Of a stretch of 64,000 nucleotides of DNA, positions 26,548 to 35,341 are shown piece by piece (position 1 is the stretch's first letter; the number at the start of each line of letters is the position of its first letter). The stretch comes from Streptomyces cynarae (GTDB taxonomy: Bacteria; Actinomycetota; Actinomycetes; Streptomycetales; Streptomycetaceae). The notes under the pieces were generated by a model. The model did not search any database. It was not told the origin of the DNA and saw only the letters and a program-made list of their open reading frames with translations. The stretch is from positions 6,788,001 to 6,852,000 of the forward strand of contig NZ_CP106793.1 in the NCBI RefSeq assembly GCF_025642135.1, read 5' to 3'. Made by a program: the position numbers and the translations under genes.

Positions 26548-27789
26548 ATGTCCGCACTCCGTGTGGCCGTCGTCGACGGCTACTCCACCGGGGCGCAGCT
26601 CGTGAAGGAACTGCTCGACCGCGGCGCCGAGGTGCTGCACGTGCGCAGCGGCCCCACTCTCGCCCCGTACTACGTTCCCACCTTCCATCCCGCCGACTAC
26701 GCCGAGGACCTCGGCTACGACCCCGACCCGGAGGCGGTCGCGGCCCGTCTGACCGAGCGCGGCGTGCGGCACGTCGTCGCCGGCACCGAGACCGGCGTCG
26801 TCCTGGCCGACCGGCTGGCGCAGCTGGCCGGACTGCCGGGCAACGATGTCGGCCTGGCGCCCGCCCGGCGCAGCAAGTTCCGTATGGCCGAGGTGCTGCG
26901 CGCGGCCGGCCTGGACGCCCCGCTCAGCACGCTGGTGACGACCGCCGACGAGGCAGCCCGGTGGTTCACCGGCAGCGGACTGGACGCCGTGGTGGTCAAG
27001 CCGGTCGACAGCGCCGGCTCCGATCACGTCCGCATCTGCCGTACGGCTGCCGAGGCGCGGCAGGCCGCCGCAGCCGTGCTGGACACAGCGAACCTCTTCG
27101 GCCACCGCAACGACACCGCCCTGGTCCAGGAGTTCCTTCAGGGACCGGAGTACTACGTCAACACGGTCTCCGTGGAGGGCCGGCACATCGAGGTGGAGAC
27201 CTGGCGGTACACCAAGGACCGCACCCCCGAGGGCGCGCCGGTCTTCGACTTCGAGGAACCCGCCGACCCCGGGGCGCCGGAGATCCGCGACCTGCACGCC
27301 TACCTGTGGCGGGCGCTGACCGCGCTCGGCATCCGCACCGGCGCCGCCCACAGCGAGGTGGTGCTCACCGCCCGCGGTCCCGTGCTGATCGACCCTGGCG
27401 CCCGGCTGGGCGGGGGAGTGCTGCCCTGGGTCTCCGCGAAGCTCGCGGGCCACTCCCACGCCGGCCTGCTCGCCGCCGCGATCGCCAACCCGGCGGAGCT
27501 GTCCGCGGCCCGGCTGCCGCTGCGCTGGGAGCAGCCCGTCCGCTACGTCTCCCTGATCAACCACTTCCCCGGCACGGTCCGCGACCTTCAGTGGTCGTCC
27601 CGCTTCAACGACCTGCCCACCGCGGTGGCCGTCGCCGCCGTCGCCCGTCCCGGCGACGAACTCCCCCGCACCCGGGACCTGTTGACCTCACCCGGCTTCG
27701 TCTATCTCAGCGCCGCCACCCGGGAGCGGATCGAGACGGACTACCGGACGATCCGCACCTGGGAGAGCAGCCCTCTGTACACGTCATGA
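26548..27789 (+). CDS. ATP-grasp amino acid ligase (BacD/DdaF-like)
   Basis: ATP-dependent ligase of 413 residues. The N-terminal domain starts RVAVVDGYSTGAQLVKELL, the lid contains the first ATP contact (AVVVKPVDSAGSDHVRIC), the grasp region has LVQEFLQGPEYYVNTVS, and the Mg site reads VLIDPGARLGGGVLP. This layout matches L-amino acid ligases that make dipeptides or N-acyl amino acids. ATG 26548 with GAGAGG upstream gives the proper start; the longer in-frame leader through the intergenic gap is not conserved-looking. It is the third gene of the rightward operon, between the two PGM1-type ligases. Confidence 0.88.
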   Translation: MSALRVAVVDGYSTGAQLVKELLDRGAEVLHVRSGPTLAPYYVPTFHPADYAEDLGYDPDPEAVAARLTERGVRHVVAGTETGVVLADRLAQLAGLPGNDVGLAPARRSKFRMAEVLRAAGLDAPLSTLVTTADEAARWFTGSGLDAVVVKPVDSAGSDHVRICRTAAEARQAAAAVLDTANLFGHRNDTALVQEFLQGPEYYVNTVSVEGRHIEVETWRYTKDRTPEGAPVFDFEEPADPGAPEIRDLHAYLWRALTALGIRTGAAHSEVVLTARGPVLIDPGARLGGGVLPWVSAKLAGHSHAGLLAAAIANPAELSAARLPLRWEQPVRYVSLINHFPGTVRDLQWSSRFNDLPTAVAVAAVARPGDELPRTRDLLTSPGFVYLSAATRERIETDYRTIRTWESSPLYTS

Positions 27790-27811
27790 CGCAAGGAGGC
27801 GAGGAGGCGGC

Positions 27812-29197
27812 ATGGGGACGCTTGTGATCAGCAATCTGGGCAGGCTCATCACCGGCCACCCCGACGACGTCGGGGTCCTCGGGCCCCCGGCGGCCTTCCA
27901 ACCGCCCTACCTGCGCTACCTCCAGGCGCAGGCCCACCGCACCGTGTGGTTCGCCCGTCCCGGTGACGTGCTGCTCGTCCCGACCCCCGTCGACGGCGCG
28001 TTCCTGCGCCATGCCACGGCACTGCGCGGCTTCACGCCCGACGATCTGGACGTGCTGGTGCACGAGCCGGGCGCCGGCTTCGCGGCCCGGCTGCGAGAGG
28101 CGGTGCGGCGCCGGGGCGTGGACCGGGCCTGGCCGTACTACCACGACCGTACGGCGGCCGCGCTGATCCGTGGACTCGGCCTGCCCGTCGCGGGGTTCGC
28201 GGCTCAGGGCGGCGCCGAGCTGCTCAACAGCAAGGTGATGTTCCGCGCACTCGCCGCGGGCGCGGGCGTACCGGTCGCCGAGGGCCGGGTGCCCGTCTCC
28301 CGCGCCGACGCCGAGGGGTTCGTCCGGACGCTGCTGGCGGACGGGCGCAGTGCCGTCGTGAAGCAGGACTTCCACGTCGGCGGGCTGGGCAACGAGATCG
28401 CGAGCCCGGCACCGGGCCTCCTCCCGATCGGCGCCAACCGGGTCGAGACCTGCACGGACGAGGAGGCCGTGGCGCGGTTCGTCGCCCGCCAGTGGGGTCC
28501 CGACGACGCACCGGGCCGCCCCCCGATCGTCGTCGAGCATTACGTCCCCGACTGCCGGTCGGTCTACGCCGGCTACCGGATCGGCGAGAGGGGGGTGTCC
28601 CTGTACGGGCACGGCGAGATGCGCATGACGCCCGTCATCAACGGGCTGATCACACCGAGTCCTTCGGCCGGTACGGCGGAGTTCGCCCGCTTCCTGCGCC
28701 ACGCCGAGCGGCTGGCCGGTGCTGTGCGCGCCCTGGGCTACCGCGGGCAGCTCAGCGTGGACGGCGTGCTGACGCCCGACGGGGACACGTTCCTCACGGA
28801 GATCAACGCCCGCTCCGGCGGCGCCACGCACGACCACTGCATCCTGCGCACACTGGTCGGCCGGGACGACCGGGTGCTTGTGGACCGCCGTCGCTGCGAC
28901 TTCCCGCCCCTGGGCCCGCTGCTGGCGGAGCTCCACGCGCAGGGCCTGGCGTTCGACCCGGTGAGCCGCACGGGTGTGGTCGTCACGGTCCACGACGGCG
29001 GCACCGGCTCGGAGACCGGCGAGTTCGCCGTGATCGCGGAGGACCTGGCGGCCGCCGAACAGGCGGAGAAGGCGGTCGAGGCCCTGCTGCACGAGCGGGA
29101 CGGTGACGCGACGGCGAGCGCGGACCGGGGCACGGACACCGGCACCCACACCGACACCGACACGGACACGGACACGGCGACGGGGGACACGGCATGA
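27812..29197 (+). CDS. PGM1/BtrJ-type ATP-grasp ligase (second copy)
   Basis: Ligase of 461 residues, paralogous to the gene at 24387: the same LLNSKVMFRALAAGAGVPV start of the grasp domain, AVVKQDFHVGGLGNEI, GEMRMTPVINGLITPSPS, and the metal site LTEINARSGGATHDH. GAGGAGG precedes ATG 27812. The last ~25 residues become a Thr-Asp repeat tail, low-complexity sequence produced by GACAC repeats, unlike the first copy. Its TGA overlaps the next gene (ATGA). Two PGM1-type enzymes with a third ATP-grasp enzyme in one operon suggest sequential coupling of two or three building blocks without ribosome or NRPS. Confidence 0.85.
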   Translation: MGTLVISNLGRLITGHPDDVGVLGPPAAFQPPYLRYLQAQAHRTVWFARPGDVLLVPTPVDGAFLRHATALRGFTPDDLDVLVHEPGAGFAARLREAVRRRGVDRAWPYYHDRTAAALIRGLGLPVAGFAAQGGAELLNSKVMFRALAAGAGVPVAEGRVPVSRADAEGFVRTLLADGRSAVVKQDFHVGGLGNEIASPAPGLLPIGANRVETCTDEEAVARFVARQWGPDDAPGRPPIVVEHYVPDCRSVYAGYRIGERGVSLYGHGEMRMTPVINGLITPSPSAGTAEFARFLRHAERLAGAVRALGYRGQLSVDGVLTPDGDTFLTEINARSGGATHDHCILRTLVGRDDRVLVDRRRCDFPPLGPLLAELHAQGLAFDPVSRTGVVVTVHDGGTGSETGEFAVIAEDLAAAEQAEKAVEALLHERDGDATASADRGTDTGTHTDTDTDTDTATGDTA

Positions 29198-30057
29198 GGA
29201 TCGGCATCTCCACCTTCGTGACGGACGAGGGCATCGGCCCGGTCGACCTCGGCAGGGCGCTGGAGGAGCGTGCATTCGAGTCGCTGTTCGTCGCTGAGCA
29301 CACGCACATCCCGGTCAAGCGGGAGACCCCGTACGTCCCCAACCGCGAGATGTACTGGCCGGCGTACGGCGAACTGCCCAGGATCTACTACCGGACCATT
29401 GATCCCTTCGTCACGCTCACCGCCGTGGCCACCGTGACCCGGCGCCTGCTGGTGGCCACCGGCGTCGCTCTCGTCGTCGAGCGGGAACCGATCAGCCTGG
29501 CCAAACAGGTGGCCTCCCTGGACCTGCTCTCGGGCGGACGGCTGCTCGTCGGCGTGGGCGCCGGCTGGAACCGCGAGGAGATGCGCAACCTCGGCACCGA
29601 CCCGCGCACCCGCATGGCCCTGATGCGCGAGCGCGTCCTCGCGATGAGGGAGATCTGGATGCGGGATGAGTCGGAGTTCCACGGCGAGTTCGTGGACTTC
29701 GACCCCATCAGGTCCTGGCCGAAGCCGGTGCAGCGGCCGCATCCGCCGGTCCTGGTCGGCGGCGACGGGCCCGGTGTCCTCGACCGTGTCCTGGAGTACG
29801 GCGACGGCTGGGTGCCGATCCTCGGCAAGTCGGTCCACGCGCTGGCCGCCCGGATCGCGGAACTCGCCGTGCGCGCCGAGGAAGCGGACCGCGCCCCCGT
29901 TCCCGTGACCGTCTACGGCGTACCGCCCGACCGCGAGGTGCTGGCCGGCCTCGCCGAAGCGGGCGCGGACCGGGCGCTGCTGCAGCTGCCCACCGCACCC
30001 CGGGACGAGTCGCTGCGCGAACTCGACCGGTTCGCCGCGTTGAAGGACGACCTCTGA
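29194..30057 (+). CDS. LLM-class F420-dependent oxidoreductase
   Basis: Luciferase-like (beta/alpha)8 oxidoreductase of 287 residues. Family features are FVTDEGIGPVDLGRALEERAFESLFVAEHTHIP near the start (split over residues 7-40), the ATGVALVVEREPISLAKQ region, GGRLLVGVGAGWNREE and HPPVLVGGDGPGVLDR. These are typical of actinobacterial F420-dependent members rather than FMN luciferases, though the cofactor is inferred from family. ATG 29194 overlaps the ligase stop. In the cluster it could reduce or oxidise a C=C or C=N bond of the DHHA-derived ring or of the ligated product. Confidence 0.88.
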   Translation: MRIGISTFVTDEGIGPVDLGRALEERAFESLFVAEHTHIPVKRETPYVPNREMYWPAYGELPRIYYRTIDPFVTLTAVATVTRRLLVATGVALVVEREPISLAKQVASLDLLSGGRLLVGVGAGWNREEMRNLGTDPRTRMALMRERVLAMREIWMRDESEFHGEFVDFDPIRSWPKPVQRPHPPVLVGGDGPGVLDRVLEYGDGWVPILGKSVHALAARIAELAVRAEEADRAPVPVTVYGVPPDREVLAGLAEAGADRALLQLPTAPRDESLRELDRFAALKDDL

Positions 30058-30086
30058 AACCGGTGCGACGGAGAGGAAGAAGACCG

Positions 30087-30851
30087 ATGCTTCCACCGGT
30101 CGATTACAGCCGACGCCTCTTCGCGGGGTACGCCCGCGGACGCGCGCTGACCGAACGGACGGCGGCCGTGTGGCGGGCGGCGTTCACCCGCCATGCGCCC
30201 CCTGAACGCCCCCTCACCGTCCTCGACCTGGGCTGCGGGGTGGGCCGCTTCACCCCGCTGCTCGCCGAACTGTTCGGTGGCCCGGTGTACGGGGTGGAGC
30301 CCGCCGACCGGATGCGCGCGGTCGCCGAGACCGACAACGCGCACCCCGCCGTCACCTATCTGGCCGGCGACGCGGGTGCCGTACCGCTCGGTACGGACAC
30401 CTGCGATCTGGCGCTGCTCTTCCTGGTCTTCCATCACGTGCCGGACCGGGCCGCGGCCACCGCCGAACTCGCCCGCGTGCTGCGTCCCGGCGGCAGGGTG
30501 CTGTTGCAGAGCAGCTTCTCGGGCCGTCTGGAGGAACGGACGTGGTTCCGCTACTTCCCCCGCGCCCGCGAGGTCGAGGACGCGATGTTCCCGACGTACG
30601 AGGAGGTCGTCGCGGTGTTCACGGCCGCCGGGTTCGCACTCGACGGCGTCGACCGCGTCGAGTGCGAGGTCGCGCCGTCCCTCGCGGCCTACGCGGACAA
30701 GCTGCGGCATCGCGCCGTCCCGACCTTCGAGTACCTCGACGAGGACGAGATCCGGGCCGGGTTCGCGGCCCTCGACGCGGACGTCACCCGGGCCGGTGAC
30801 ACGGGCCCCGTCCGGGAACCGGCCGACCTCATGGTGTTCCGCCCGGCATGA
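30087..30851 (+). CDS. Class I SAM-dependent methyltransferase
   Basis: Methyltransferase of 254 residues. Motif I is VLDLGCGVGRFTPLL at about 42-56, the acidic residue of motif II is in YGVEPADRM, and post-motif regions LALLFLVFHHVPD and LARVLRPGGRVLLQ are intact, as in Methyltransf_11-type enzymes. ATG 30087 follows GAGAGGAAG. It is the last gene of the rightward operon, 29 bp after the F420-type enzyme, so it likely adds an O- or N-methyl to the product or an intermediate. Confidence 0.88.
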   Translation: MLPPVDYSRRLFAGYARGRALTERTAAVWRAAFTRHAPPERPLTVLDLGCGVGRFTPLLAELFGGPVYGVEPADRMRAVAETDNAHPAVTYLAGDAGAVPLGTDTCDLALLFLVFHHVPDRAAATAELARVLRPGGRVLLQSSFSGRLEERTWFRYFPRAREVEDAMFPTYEEVVAVFTAAGFALDGVDRVECEVAPSLAAYADKLRHRAVPTFEYLDEDEIRAGFAALDADVTRAGDTGPVREPADLMVFRPA

Positions 30852-30956
30852 GGTGCTCCGCGCCCCGGGCGGCGCGGGCGGGGCAGGCAGCCCTGCCTCC
30901 GCCCGCGCCTGCCTCGACGCATGCGCCGCAGCGGCCGCCGGGACCCCGGACAGCCG

Positions 30957-31145
30957 TCAGGCCACCGGCAGCATGTCCTTCCGCCCGGGTGCGGGCACCA
31001 GCGGCGGCTGGGCCGTCGTGGTGGCGGCGATCACCTTGCGGTACACCGCCTCGTACCCGCCGCCATGGTCTCCGGCTGGAAGCGCTCGATGACATGGTTG
31101 CGGCAGCCCCGCGAGTCGAACGCGCCCACCGCCTCGCCCGCAGGC
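30957..31145 (-). pseudogene. C-terminal relic of a GT4-type glycosyltransferase
   Basis: Leftward remnant. One frame reads AVGAFDSRGCRNHVIERFQPETMAA, and after a single missing base near 31070 another frame continues GYEAVYRKVIAAT to a stop at 30957. This is the usual last ~45 residues of a group 1 glycosyltransferase. The rest of the gene is absent. It occupies most of the gap between the methyltransferase and the GH5 gene. Confidence 0.6.
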
Positions 31146-31385
31146 CCACTTCCCGTAATGGTTTGACGAAGTCCTGTCGGATGTCTTGACACCCCCGGCC
31201 GACTGCGGCGAGGCTCTCGCCCGAAAGGTGATCGTCCGAGCGTGACTGCACGTCAGGCTCCCGTGGCTTCGTTTCCGTGCCTGCCGCTGCCGCCCCAGGG
31301 CACCGCAGGTTCTTCCTCCCCCGTCCGCGGTTTCGCGCGTCCGCACGCCGTCTCGCACACCACCCGCACAGGAAGGTCCCCGCAC

Positions 31386-32474
31386 ATGTTCCGCTCCGCC
31401 CGCAGGGCCGCACACCGCACCACCAGGCTCACCCGCACCGTCATCGCGGCGGCGGTCGCCCTCAGCAGCGGTGCCCTCATCGGCCTGGCCACCGTCCCGG
31501 CATCGGGCGCCGACAGACCGGCCGCCTCCCTCGACCCCACCCAGTTCAACGGCGTGAACTGGGCCGACCCCCGCGACAACTACGCCAACGACCCCGTGGT
31601 CCTGTCCGGGCTGAGCCTGTCCGACGACTACGCCACCACGTACGCCAAGGCCAGCGGCGTCATCAAGGGATTCCGCAAGAACCTCCAGGCCAACACGGTG
31701 CGCCTGCCGATCAACCCCTACACCGTGAACGGCTCGTACTGGAGCTCCTACCGCGCCGTCATCGACGCGGCCACCGCCCACGGCTTCAAGGTCATCCTCA
31801 GCTACTGGGAGGGCACCGGGGCCCAGAAGGACGGCTTCGTCGACAACCTGCCGGACTTCTGGCGCATGTGGGGCACCGTCACCAACGCCTACCAGCGCAA
31901 CCCGCTGGTCTACTTCGAGCCGATGAACGAGCCGCACGGCTACACCGCGGGGGCGTGGGCCGACCTGGCGGCGCAGTGGATCAGCACCTACCCGTCCGTC
32001 CCCAGGAACAGGATCTTCGTCAGCGGCAGCGGCTACAACGACAGCGTCGTCAGCGTCTGCGCGGACCACCGCCTCGACGGCACGTACCTGTCCCTGCACC
32101 ACTACGGCTTCTGGAAGCAGAGCGCCACCTACTCGGAGTGGGTCAGCGACCTCAAGGCGCGACTCGGCTCGTGTGCCTCCCGCACGGTCGCGGACGAGTT
32201 CGGCGCGCCCATGACGACGGGCCTGGACTACAACCAGCCCGCCTCGGCCAGCACCGACCCGAACTCGGTCGCCTTCATCCAGGCCGACACCGACGTCTTC
32301 CGTGAGCTCCACATGGGCTCGGTCTACTGGCCGGGCCTGCGCACCGGCGACATCTACAGCATCCAGACCCTGACCGGCAGCGGCACCCACCTGGGCCTCG
32401 CCACCACCAACGCCTCCGGCGCGGACCGCCTGGCCTGGGCGTGGGGCAAGGGGCACCCCGCGACGGAACAGTAA
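31386..32474 (+). CDS. Secreted GH5 glycosidase (cellulase family)
   Basis: Exported glycoside hydrolase of 362 residues. A signal peptide with a twin-basic start (FRSARRAAHRTTRLTRT, core IAAAVALSSGALIGLATVPASGA) is followed by a single GH5 domain: NGVNWADPRDNYAND, NTVRLPINPY, the acid/base Glu in FEPMNEPHGY, the LHHYGFWK motif and the nucleophile Glu in VADEFGAP. It has no carbohydrate-binding module. AGGAAGG precedes ATG 31386; the longer frame from 31242 has no such site. Endoglucanase or endo-mannanase activity is expected from the family; subfamily is not settled by eye. It stands alone, convergent with the APH-like gene. Confidence 0.9.
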   Translation: MFRSARRAAHRTTRLTRTVIAAAVALSSGALIGLATVPASGADRPAASLDPTQFNGVNWADPRDNYANDPVVLSGLSLSDDYATTYAKASGVIKGFRKNLQANTVRLPINPYTVNGSYWSSYRAVIDAATAHGFKVILSYWEGTGAQKDGFVDNLPDFWRMWGTVTNAYQRNPLVYFEPMNEPHGYTAGAWADLAAQWISTYPSVPRNRIFVSGSGYNDSVVSVCADHRLDGTYLSLHHYGFWKQSATYSEWVSDLKARLGSCASRTVADEFGAPMTTGLDYNQPASASTDPNSVAFIQADTDVFRELHMGSVYWPGLRTGDIYSIQTLTGSGTHLGLATTNASGADRLAWAWGKGHPATEQ

Positions 32475-32555
32475 CGACGACCCGGTGGCCCGGGGGAGGG
32501 CAGCGCGTGCGCGAGACGCTCCGCGAACTCCTCCGGGGCTCCGCCCGTCGGCGTC

Positions 32556-33536
32556 TCACCACACGGTCTCGAGTGCCTCCGTCAACCGGGAGATGACGGC
32601 CAGTTCCGGGACGCCGCGCAGGCAAGCGACGACCTGGTCGCCGGCGAACTCCCGCTGCGCGGCGGTCACGGTCGGGTCGACGGCGCACTCCGCTTGCACG
32701 TGGATGTAGTTCAGGTGCGTTGCGAAGAGCATCGAGAAGGAATGCGGATCCTTGACGACGGCCCGGCCTCCGGCGCTCCGGTAGGCCCGCACCAATCGCC
32801 GGGCGGAACCGGTGTTCAGCCGGTTGCCGCCCGACCACACGTACACCGCCCGTGCGAGCTCTCGTTCCGCCGAGGCGGACCCTGCGTTGTCCCAGTCGAG
32901 AAGGACCGGCCCGTTCGAGCCCACCAGGACGTTCTGGGGCTGCAGGTCGAGATGCGACGTCACCAGATCGCCGGGGTCGGCCGGGGTCACCCAGTGGGCC
33001 AGCTCTGCCGCGGAAGTGGCGACGAACCGGCCCAGCGCGTCCGACCACGGCAGGCCGGCCTGCTGGACCTTCTTGAGGAGGTCTTTCCAGTCGGCGTCCT
33101 GAGGACACCGCTCGTACCAGGCGTTCGGCGTCCCGCTCGCACCCTCTCCGGCTCTGTGCAGGAGCGCCATGGTCCGGCCGAACCAGTCCAGGACGTCCGG
33201 ATCCGACGCGTCCGCCTCGGTGCCGTCGATCCAGTCGTACAGCTTGACGTAGGACCCGCCCGAGGAAGGGGCGAGCTGCGACACATACGCACCGTGGCGA
33301 TTGGGGAGCAGCCGCGGTGACGCGATTCCCAGCTTCTCCGCGGCCTCCCGTAACGCGGCCTCCCGGCCGACCTGTTCCTCGTCGCAGCCGAAGAGGAGTT
33401 CCTTCACCGCCCATGAGGACCCGTTTCCGGAAAGCTTCCAGATCCGGCCCAGTGCGCCCCGGGTGACGGGCGTCATCGTCCACGGTCCGGAGCCGAGTGC
33501 GTAGGTCTTCGCCATGAAGTCGGCTGTGTCGTGCAT
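32556..33536 (-). CDS. APH-family phosphotransferase
   Basis: Protein of 326 residues with the aminoglycoside/choline kinase fold. The catalytic loop is SHLDLQPQNVLV (HxDxxxxN) and the metal loop is LLDWDNAG (DxD-like). The nucleotide-binding Lys is probably in SWAVKELLFG. GGAGAGG lies 7 nt upstream of ATG 33536. It phosphorylates a hydroxyl on a small molecule by family analogy; substrate may be an antibiotic, a sugar or a metabolite. It has no operon partner except the hydrolase 70 bp upstream, whose gene ends before its start in the same direction. Confidence 0.87.
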   Translation of the reverse strand: MHDTADFMAKTYALGSGPWTMTPVTRGALGRIWKLSGNGSSWAVKELLFGCDEEQVGREAALREAAEKLGIASPRLLPNRHGAYVSQLAPSSGGSYVKLYDWIDGTEADASDPDVLDWFGRTMALLHRAGEGASGTPNAWYERCPQDADWKDLLKKVQQAGLPWSDALGRFVATSAAELAHWVTPADPGDLVTSHLDLQPQNVLVGSNGPVLLDWDNAGSASAERELARAVYVWSGGNRLNTGSARRLVRAYRSAGGRAVVKDPHSFSMLFATHLNYIHVQAECAVDPTVTAAQREFAGDQVVACLRGVPELAVISRLTEALETVW

Positions 33537-33606
33537 ACGGGCACCTCTCCGGATGCTGATGGGCACCGCCGACTATCGCATGCGGGGCTTCGGACTCTCT
33601 CGGCAT

Positions 33607-34413
33607 TTACCGGCGTGGGCTGTCCCGGAAGAGCAGCGTGTCGGCGAGGCGCTCCGCGAACTCCTCCGGGTGCTCCGCCACGCCGACATGACCGCCCGGG
33701 AACTCGGTGAAAGCGGCGCCGGTCAGCTCGGCCGCAGACCTGGCCGTCCGGTGGAGGAGCCCGCCGCGGGAGTCGACTCCCGCGGCGAGCGTGAGACGTG
33801 CGGAGGCGGACTTCAGGGCGGTCGTGTCCGGTGCGTACGCCGTGAACGAGGGCAGGACACGGGTGAGGAAGATGCCCATGGGGTTGGTCAAGTCGTCGCC
33901 CGGCTCGGGTGGTTCGGCCTCCGCGGGCTCCGCAGGTCCGGGCCTGCCCTCCAGTCCGGCCGCCAGCCTGGCCCCGGCCGCCCTCAGCCCGGCCGTGCGA
34001 TAGGTGTCGGCCACTTCCGTGAACATCGCCCGCTGCCGGGCCGCGTCCGGCAGCACCTCGACGACGGGCGGCTCGTGCGCGACCACGTGCCGCAGGCGGT
34101 CCGGATGACGGGCGAGCAGGTCGAGGGCCGCGATACCGCCGGAGCTGAAGCCGACGAGGTATGCGAACTGCCCCTCAGGGACCACGGCTTCGAGCACTCG
34201 GTGCGCTCCGTCGCTCCACGCCTCGACCCGCTGCTGCCCGACGGGCAGACCGAGGCGGCCGTGCGCGAGACCGAGCGGGTCGTATGTGACGACGGTGAAG
34301 CGGTCGGCGAGGCGGTCCGTCATCCGGTCGAGCCCCATGGGGTGCCCGGCGCCGCCGGGGACGACGAGCAGCGCGGGACCGCTGCCGCGCACGTCGTAAT
34401 GGAGGTCAGCCAT
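33607..34413 (-). CDS. Alpha/beta hydrolase
   Basis: Alpha/beta-hydrolase-fold enzyme of 268 residues. The oxyanion region is LLVVPGGAGHPMG, the nucleophile elbow is VGFSSGGIAAL (Ser), and the catalytic His is in FPGGHVGVAEHPEEFAE. ATG 34413 has GAGGAG upstream and overlaps the end of the TetR gene by 8 bp, so it is co-translated with its regulator. A detoxifying or signal-hydrolysing role under TetR control is the usual pattern; substrate unknown. Confidence 0.88.
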   Translation of the reverse strand: MADLHYDVRGSGPALLVVPGGAGHPMGLDRMTDRLADRFTVVTYDPLGLAHGRLGLPVGQQRVEAWSDGAHRVLEAVVPEGQFAYLVGFSSGGIAALDLLARHPDRLRHVVAHEPPVVEVLPDAARQRAMFTEVADTYRTAGLRAAGARLAAGLEGRPGPAEPAEAEPPEPGDDLTNPMGIFLTRVLPSFTAYAPDTTALKSASARLTLAAGVDSRGGLLHRTARSAAELTGAAFTEFPGGHVGVAEHPEEFAERLADTLLFRDSPRR

Positions 34414-34993
34414 GGTCCTTCGTCTCCTCACGGGGCCAGTTCTCCAATGCCACATGCAGGGCGTCCAGGGCCCTGCCCCAGGACGCCTCCACGTCGCGGG
34501 GCGCACCGAAGCCGCCGGTGGCCTCCAAGGCGCAGTAACCGTGGAAGGTGCTGCGCAGCAGGCGCACGGCGTCGGTGAGGTCCGGCTCGTCCAGGTCGTA
34601 GGCGCGGAGCATGCCGTAGGTGATCTCGGCGGTGCGCCGCAGGGCGGGGGAGTCCGCGACGAGTGACTGGTCGATGCGGATCTGGGTGGCCGCGTACCGT
34701 CCCGGGTGCCGGTGGGCGTACTCCCGGTAGGCCCCCGCGAAGGCGGTCAGCGCCTCCTTTCCGGCGCGCCCGGCGACGGCGGCGGCGATGCGGTCGATCA
34801 TCTCCCCGCCGGCGAGCAGGGCCACGCGCGTGCGCAGCTCCTGCAGATTCCTGACGTGCGAGTACAGGCTGGCGTCCTTCACGCCGAAGTGGCGGGCCAG
34901 CGCGGAGACGGTGACGTTCTCGAAGCCGACATTGTCCGCGAGGTCGGCTGCCGCCGCGACGATCCGCTCGACCGTGAGCCCGGCTCGGGGCAT
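34406..34993 (-). CDS. TetR-family transcriptional regulator
   Basis: Repressor of 195 residues with an N-terminal TetR helix-turn-helix (LTVERIVAAAADLADNVGFE, then VSALARHFGVKDASLYSHVRN) and a C-terminal ligand domain with the TetR_C-like LLRSTFHGYCALEATGGFG. AAGGAG precedes ATG 34993. The promoter carries paired CCTAGG sites (35008-35022), fitting autorepression of the TetR-hydrolase pair. Confidence 0.9.
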   Translation of the reverse strand: MPRAGLTVERIVAAAADLADNVGFENVTVSALARHFGVKDASLYSHVRNLQELRTRVALLAGGEMIDRIAAAVAGRAGKEALTAFAGAYREYAHRHPGRYAATQIRIDQSLVADSPALRRTAEITYGMLRAYDLDEPDLTDAVRLLRSTFHGYCALEATGGFGAPRDVEASWGRALDALHVALENWPREETKDHG

Positions 34994-35007
34994 GGGCCGA
35001 CTCCTTA

Positions 35008-35033
35008 CCTAGGGGTCCTAGGCAAAATCCTAG
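35008..35033 (-). promoter_or_regulatory. TetR promoter/operator with CCTAGG repeats
   Basis: CCTAGG occurs at 35008-35013 and 35017-35022, with TCCTAG again at 35028-35033. Read leftward, TAGGAT (35033-35028) could be a -10 box, placing the palindromes between promoter and the AAGGAG ribosome site. Probable operator for the adjacent TetR protein. Confidence 0.5.
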
Positions 35034-35341
35034 TCCAAGGAGGTCGGCCCGTGAAGGACTTCTCGACCGCTCCGCGGAACTCCCCTGCCGGCTCGGCACG
35101 GAGGGGGCGGCCCGGCGGGCTACGTTGAGCGGCGACGATGACCGGGACGGCATTGCGCGCGCCGCTCTGCAAGGGACCGTCGCCGACTGCTGCCCCGATC
35201 TTCACCCCGCGCCCGTCGGCGTCGCCGCGCAGACGGCACGAGCGTGGCGAGACGGCTCCAGGCCGCCGCCTGGTCGGCGTACGGTGGTACGTCTTGATCG
35301 TTCGTCGCACTCGACCGTGTGCGTGCAGGGGGGAGCTGCCG

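Noticed and set aside
29100..29190. Thr-Asp repeat (GACAC units) as a functional motif
   Set aside because: Simple-sequence expansion at the end of the second PGM1-type ligase; noted there as an oddity only.
31185..31190. TTGACA as a -35 box for the GH5 gene
   Set aside because: No convincing -10 element at the right distance; promoter not claimed.
32480..32550. Short leftward stretch reading PEEFAERLAHALPSPG, like the C-terminus of the hydrolase at 33607
   Set aside because: Only about 20 codons; could be a tiny duplication relic, but too short to annotate.
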